Part shown: one piece after another, positions 6,567 to 9,554 of the stretch
Numbering within the stretch: the stretch's first letter is position 1
Layout: each line of letters starts with the position of its first letter
DNA from: Desulfobacterales bacterium
GTDB taxonomy: Bacteria > Desulfobacterota > Desulfobacteria > Desulfobacterales > JAUCGF01
NCBI GenBank assembly: GCA_029940345.1
Contig: JAOZRC010000137.1
Location: forward strand, 706 to 10,259
Reading direction: 5' to 3'
Length of the DNA: 9,554 nucleotides
The notes under the pieces: model-generated
Told to the model about the DNA's origin: nothing
The model's input: only the letters and a program-made list of their open reading frames with translations
Databases searched by the model: none
Made by a program: the position numbers and the translations under genes

Positions 6567-7454
6567 ATGGCGACGCTAAAAGAAGTCCAAAATAAAATCC
6601 AAGCAGTGAAAAAAACCCAGAAGATAACGAAAGCCATGAATATGGTGGCGACTTCCAGGTTGCGCGGAGCGCAATCAAAAATGGAAGGATTTCGCCCGTT
6701 TGCGGATAAGTTTGAAGAGGTTTTAGGCAGTTTGGCTTCCAAATCAGGTGAAGATGCAAATGATCTGTTAATACCGCGTGATGAAGTTAAAAATGTTCAT
6801 ATTATTGTATGCACTTCTGACAGGGGGTTGTGCGGCGGCTTCAATATCAATATAGCGAATAAAGCAGCTAAATTTTTGGAAGAAAGAGCAGATGATAATA
6901 TATCCTTTTCTTTCACCAATTTTGGTAAAAAAGGACGTGACTTTTGTTGGAAGAAAAAATATACGATTATTGAAGAGCAACTCGGCGTGGTTGGCGGACA
7001 ATTCGGATTCAATGTCGCATCCAATACAGGACGCAATGTTATTGATAAGTTCCTTGAAGGTGCTTACGATGAAGTCTATCTCGTCTATTCCGAATTTGTT
7101 AGCATGGCGCGGCAAACGCCAGTGTTAAAGCAAATCTTACCGATACCGCCAATCGAAGTTGAAGACGATGGGATGGAAGAAAAACCATATCTGGCGGAAC
7201 ATATTTGTGAACCTTCGGCCGACGAACTATTGGGCGATATGCTGCCTCAAAGTGTATTTGTTCAATTGTTCAGTGCGCTGTTGGAAACGTCTACTAGTGA
7301 GCATGCGGCGCGTATGGCGGCGATGGACAATGCTACCAAAGCGTGCGATGATATGATCGATAATCTTACCCTTGTTTATAATAAAGCGAGACAGGCAGGT
7401 ATTACCGCCGATTTGATGGATATCGTCGGAGGGGCGGAAGCGCTTAAAGGGTAA
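6567..7454 (+). CDS. atpG: ATP synthase F1 subunit gamma
   Basis: Gamma (295 residues) is the central rotor shaft that turns inside the alpha-beta hexamer and links it to the c-ring. The N-terminal helix has the conserved I-x-x-V-x-x-T-x-KITKAM-x-MVA pattern (residues 11-29). The Rossmann-like middle contains TSDRGLCGGFN (about 83-93). The C-terminal helix has EHAARMAAMDNAT followed by a GITADLMDIVGGAEAL ending that matches the family signature, with Asp where Glu is usual in the T-x-E position. The start ATG has AAAAGG 7 bases upstream. It is separated from both atpA and atpD by unusually structured spacers of 112 and 123 bases, unlike the overlapping genes upstream. Confidence 0.97.
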   Translation: MATLKEVQNKIQAVKKTQKITKAMNMVATSRLRGAQSKMEGFRPFADKFEEVLGSLASKSGEDANDLLIPRDEVKNVHIIVCTSDRGLCGGFNINIANKAAKFLEERADDNISFSFTNFGKKGRDFCWKKKYTIIEEQLGVVGGQFGFNVASNTGRNVIDKFLEGAYDEVYLVYSEFVSMARQTPVLKQILPIPPIEVEDDGMEEKPYLAEHICEPSADELLGDMLPQSVFVQLFSALLETSTSEHAARMAAMDNATKACDDMIDNLTLVYNKARQAGITADLMDIVGGAEALKG

Positions 7455-8993
<1,539 letters not shown>

Positions 8994-9014
8994 CCCAAGT
9001 ATGAGGCTAAAATT

Positions 9015-9419
9015 ATGGCTGAAAATATTAAGTTCGAAGTTGTCACACCAGAGAAAATGGTTGTCAATGAAAATGCGCAAATTGTTGTTGCACCAGGCAA
9101 TTTAGGCGAATTTGGTATTCTGAGCGGACATACCCCTTTCTTGTCAACCCTTAAAACAGGTGCCATTCGATACACCGATGAAAAAGGTAATGACCGGTTT
9201 GTCTTTGTCAGTGGTGGTTTTGCTGAAGCCCTTCCTGATAAGGTTACCGTTTTGGCTGAATCGGCTGAAAGGAAACGAGATATTGATAAAGAGCGCGCTG
9301 AAGCCGCGCTGAAACGCGCTCAAGAACGCCTTGAACAAGCTAAACGAGATGATTTAAGTATTATTCGGGCCGAAGCCGCTTTGCAGCGTGCAATTTGGCG
9401 ATTAAAACTTATTGGCTGA
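9015..9419 (+). CDS. atpC: ATP synthase F1 subunit epsilon
   Basis: Epsilon (134 residues) binds the foot of gamma and the c-ring and can inhibit ATP hydrolysis when its C-terminal helices extend. The N-terminal beta-sandwich (about residues 1-85) includes the conserved VVTPEK, GEFGILSGHTPFLS and VSGGFAE motifs. The C-terminal part is a charged helical hairpin (ERAEAALKRAQERLEQAK, then a second helix to the end), so both domains are present at normal length. The ATG has ATGAGG (9001-9006) 8 bases upstream and lies 21 bases after the atpD stop. It is the last gene of the visible operon. Confidence 0.96.
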   Translation: MAENIKFEVVTPEKMVVNENAQIVVAPGNLGEFGILSGHTPFLSTLKTGAIRYTDEKGNDRFVFVSGGFAEALPDKVTVLAESAERKRDIDKERAEAALKRAQERLEQAKRDDLSIIRAEAALQRAIWRLKLIG

Positions 9420-9554
9420 TTTTTGAAATTAAAGCAGGATGTTAAATTATCTTATTTTGGATTTTCCGAAAGATAGGGCAGGCTTTAGCATGTCATAACT
9501 GGCATCCTTCATAATAACCCAAAAGTGGTTTACACTTTCATGGGGAGTGCTGAA
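9420..9554 (+). other. Non-coding tail after atpC with inverted repeats
   Basis: No gene is visible in the last 135 bases. Foldable elements are TATCTT/AAGATA (9448-9453 with 9470-9475) around a small GGA-TTT-TCC hairpin (9459-9467), AGGATG/CATCCT (9436-9441 with 9503-9508), and near the edge CCCA-AAAGTG pairing with CACTTT-TGGG (9518-9527 with 9533-9544, two bulged bases). None has the GC-rich stem plus T-run of a classical rho-independent terminator. The window ends before the next gene can be seen. Confidence 0.55.

Overview
The window reads as a stretch of chromosome from a Gram-negative, mid-GC bacterium. It is most likely a deltaproteobacterium (Desulfobacterota), plausibly a Desulfobacterales-type sulfate reducer. 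The clues are a split ATP synthase operon that starts with two different b-type stalk genes (b' then b), the absence of the a and c membrane subunit genes next to it, a bactofilin gene directly upstream, and a b subunit with a signal-peptide-like N-terminus. The taxonomic call is inference from gene order and protein character; no search was run. All genes are on the + strand.

Region 1 (3-2989) is an envelope and cell-shape block. It holds the C-terminal two thirds of penicillin-binding protein 2 (mrdA, cut by the window edge), RodA (the SEDS glycosyltransferase that partners PBP2), and a small bactofilin. PBP2 and RodA together polymerise and crosslink peptidoglycan during elongation; the bactofilin probably forms a membrane-associated scaffold.

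Region 2 (2990-3337) is a 348-base non-coding gap. It begins with a good sigma70-like promoter (TTGACA, 18-base spacer, extended -10 TGC-TATAAG) just after the bactofilin stop codon. That implies a leader of about 300 bases ahead of the ATP synthase genes.

Region 3 (3338-9419) is the F1 and stalk half of the F-type ATP synthase in the order b', b, delta, alpha, gamma, beta, epsilon. The first four genes are joined by three successive one-base stop/start overlaps, which suggests tight translational coupling. The spacers before gamma (112 bases) and beta (123 bases) are longer and contain repeats and hairpins. The a and c subunits needed for a working enzyme must lie elsewhere in the genome.

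Region 4 (9420-9554) is a non-coding tail with imperfect inverted repeats and no classical rho-independent terminator.

The genes are ordinary housekeeping genes with intact key motifs, and I see no evidence of a new multi-gene system. The most unusual material is non-coding: the repeat cluster between atpA and atpG, the paired hairpins between atpG and atpD, and the long leader ahead of the operon.
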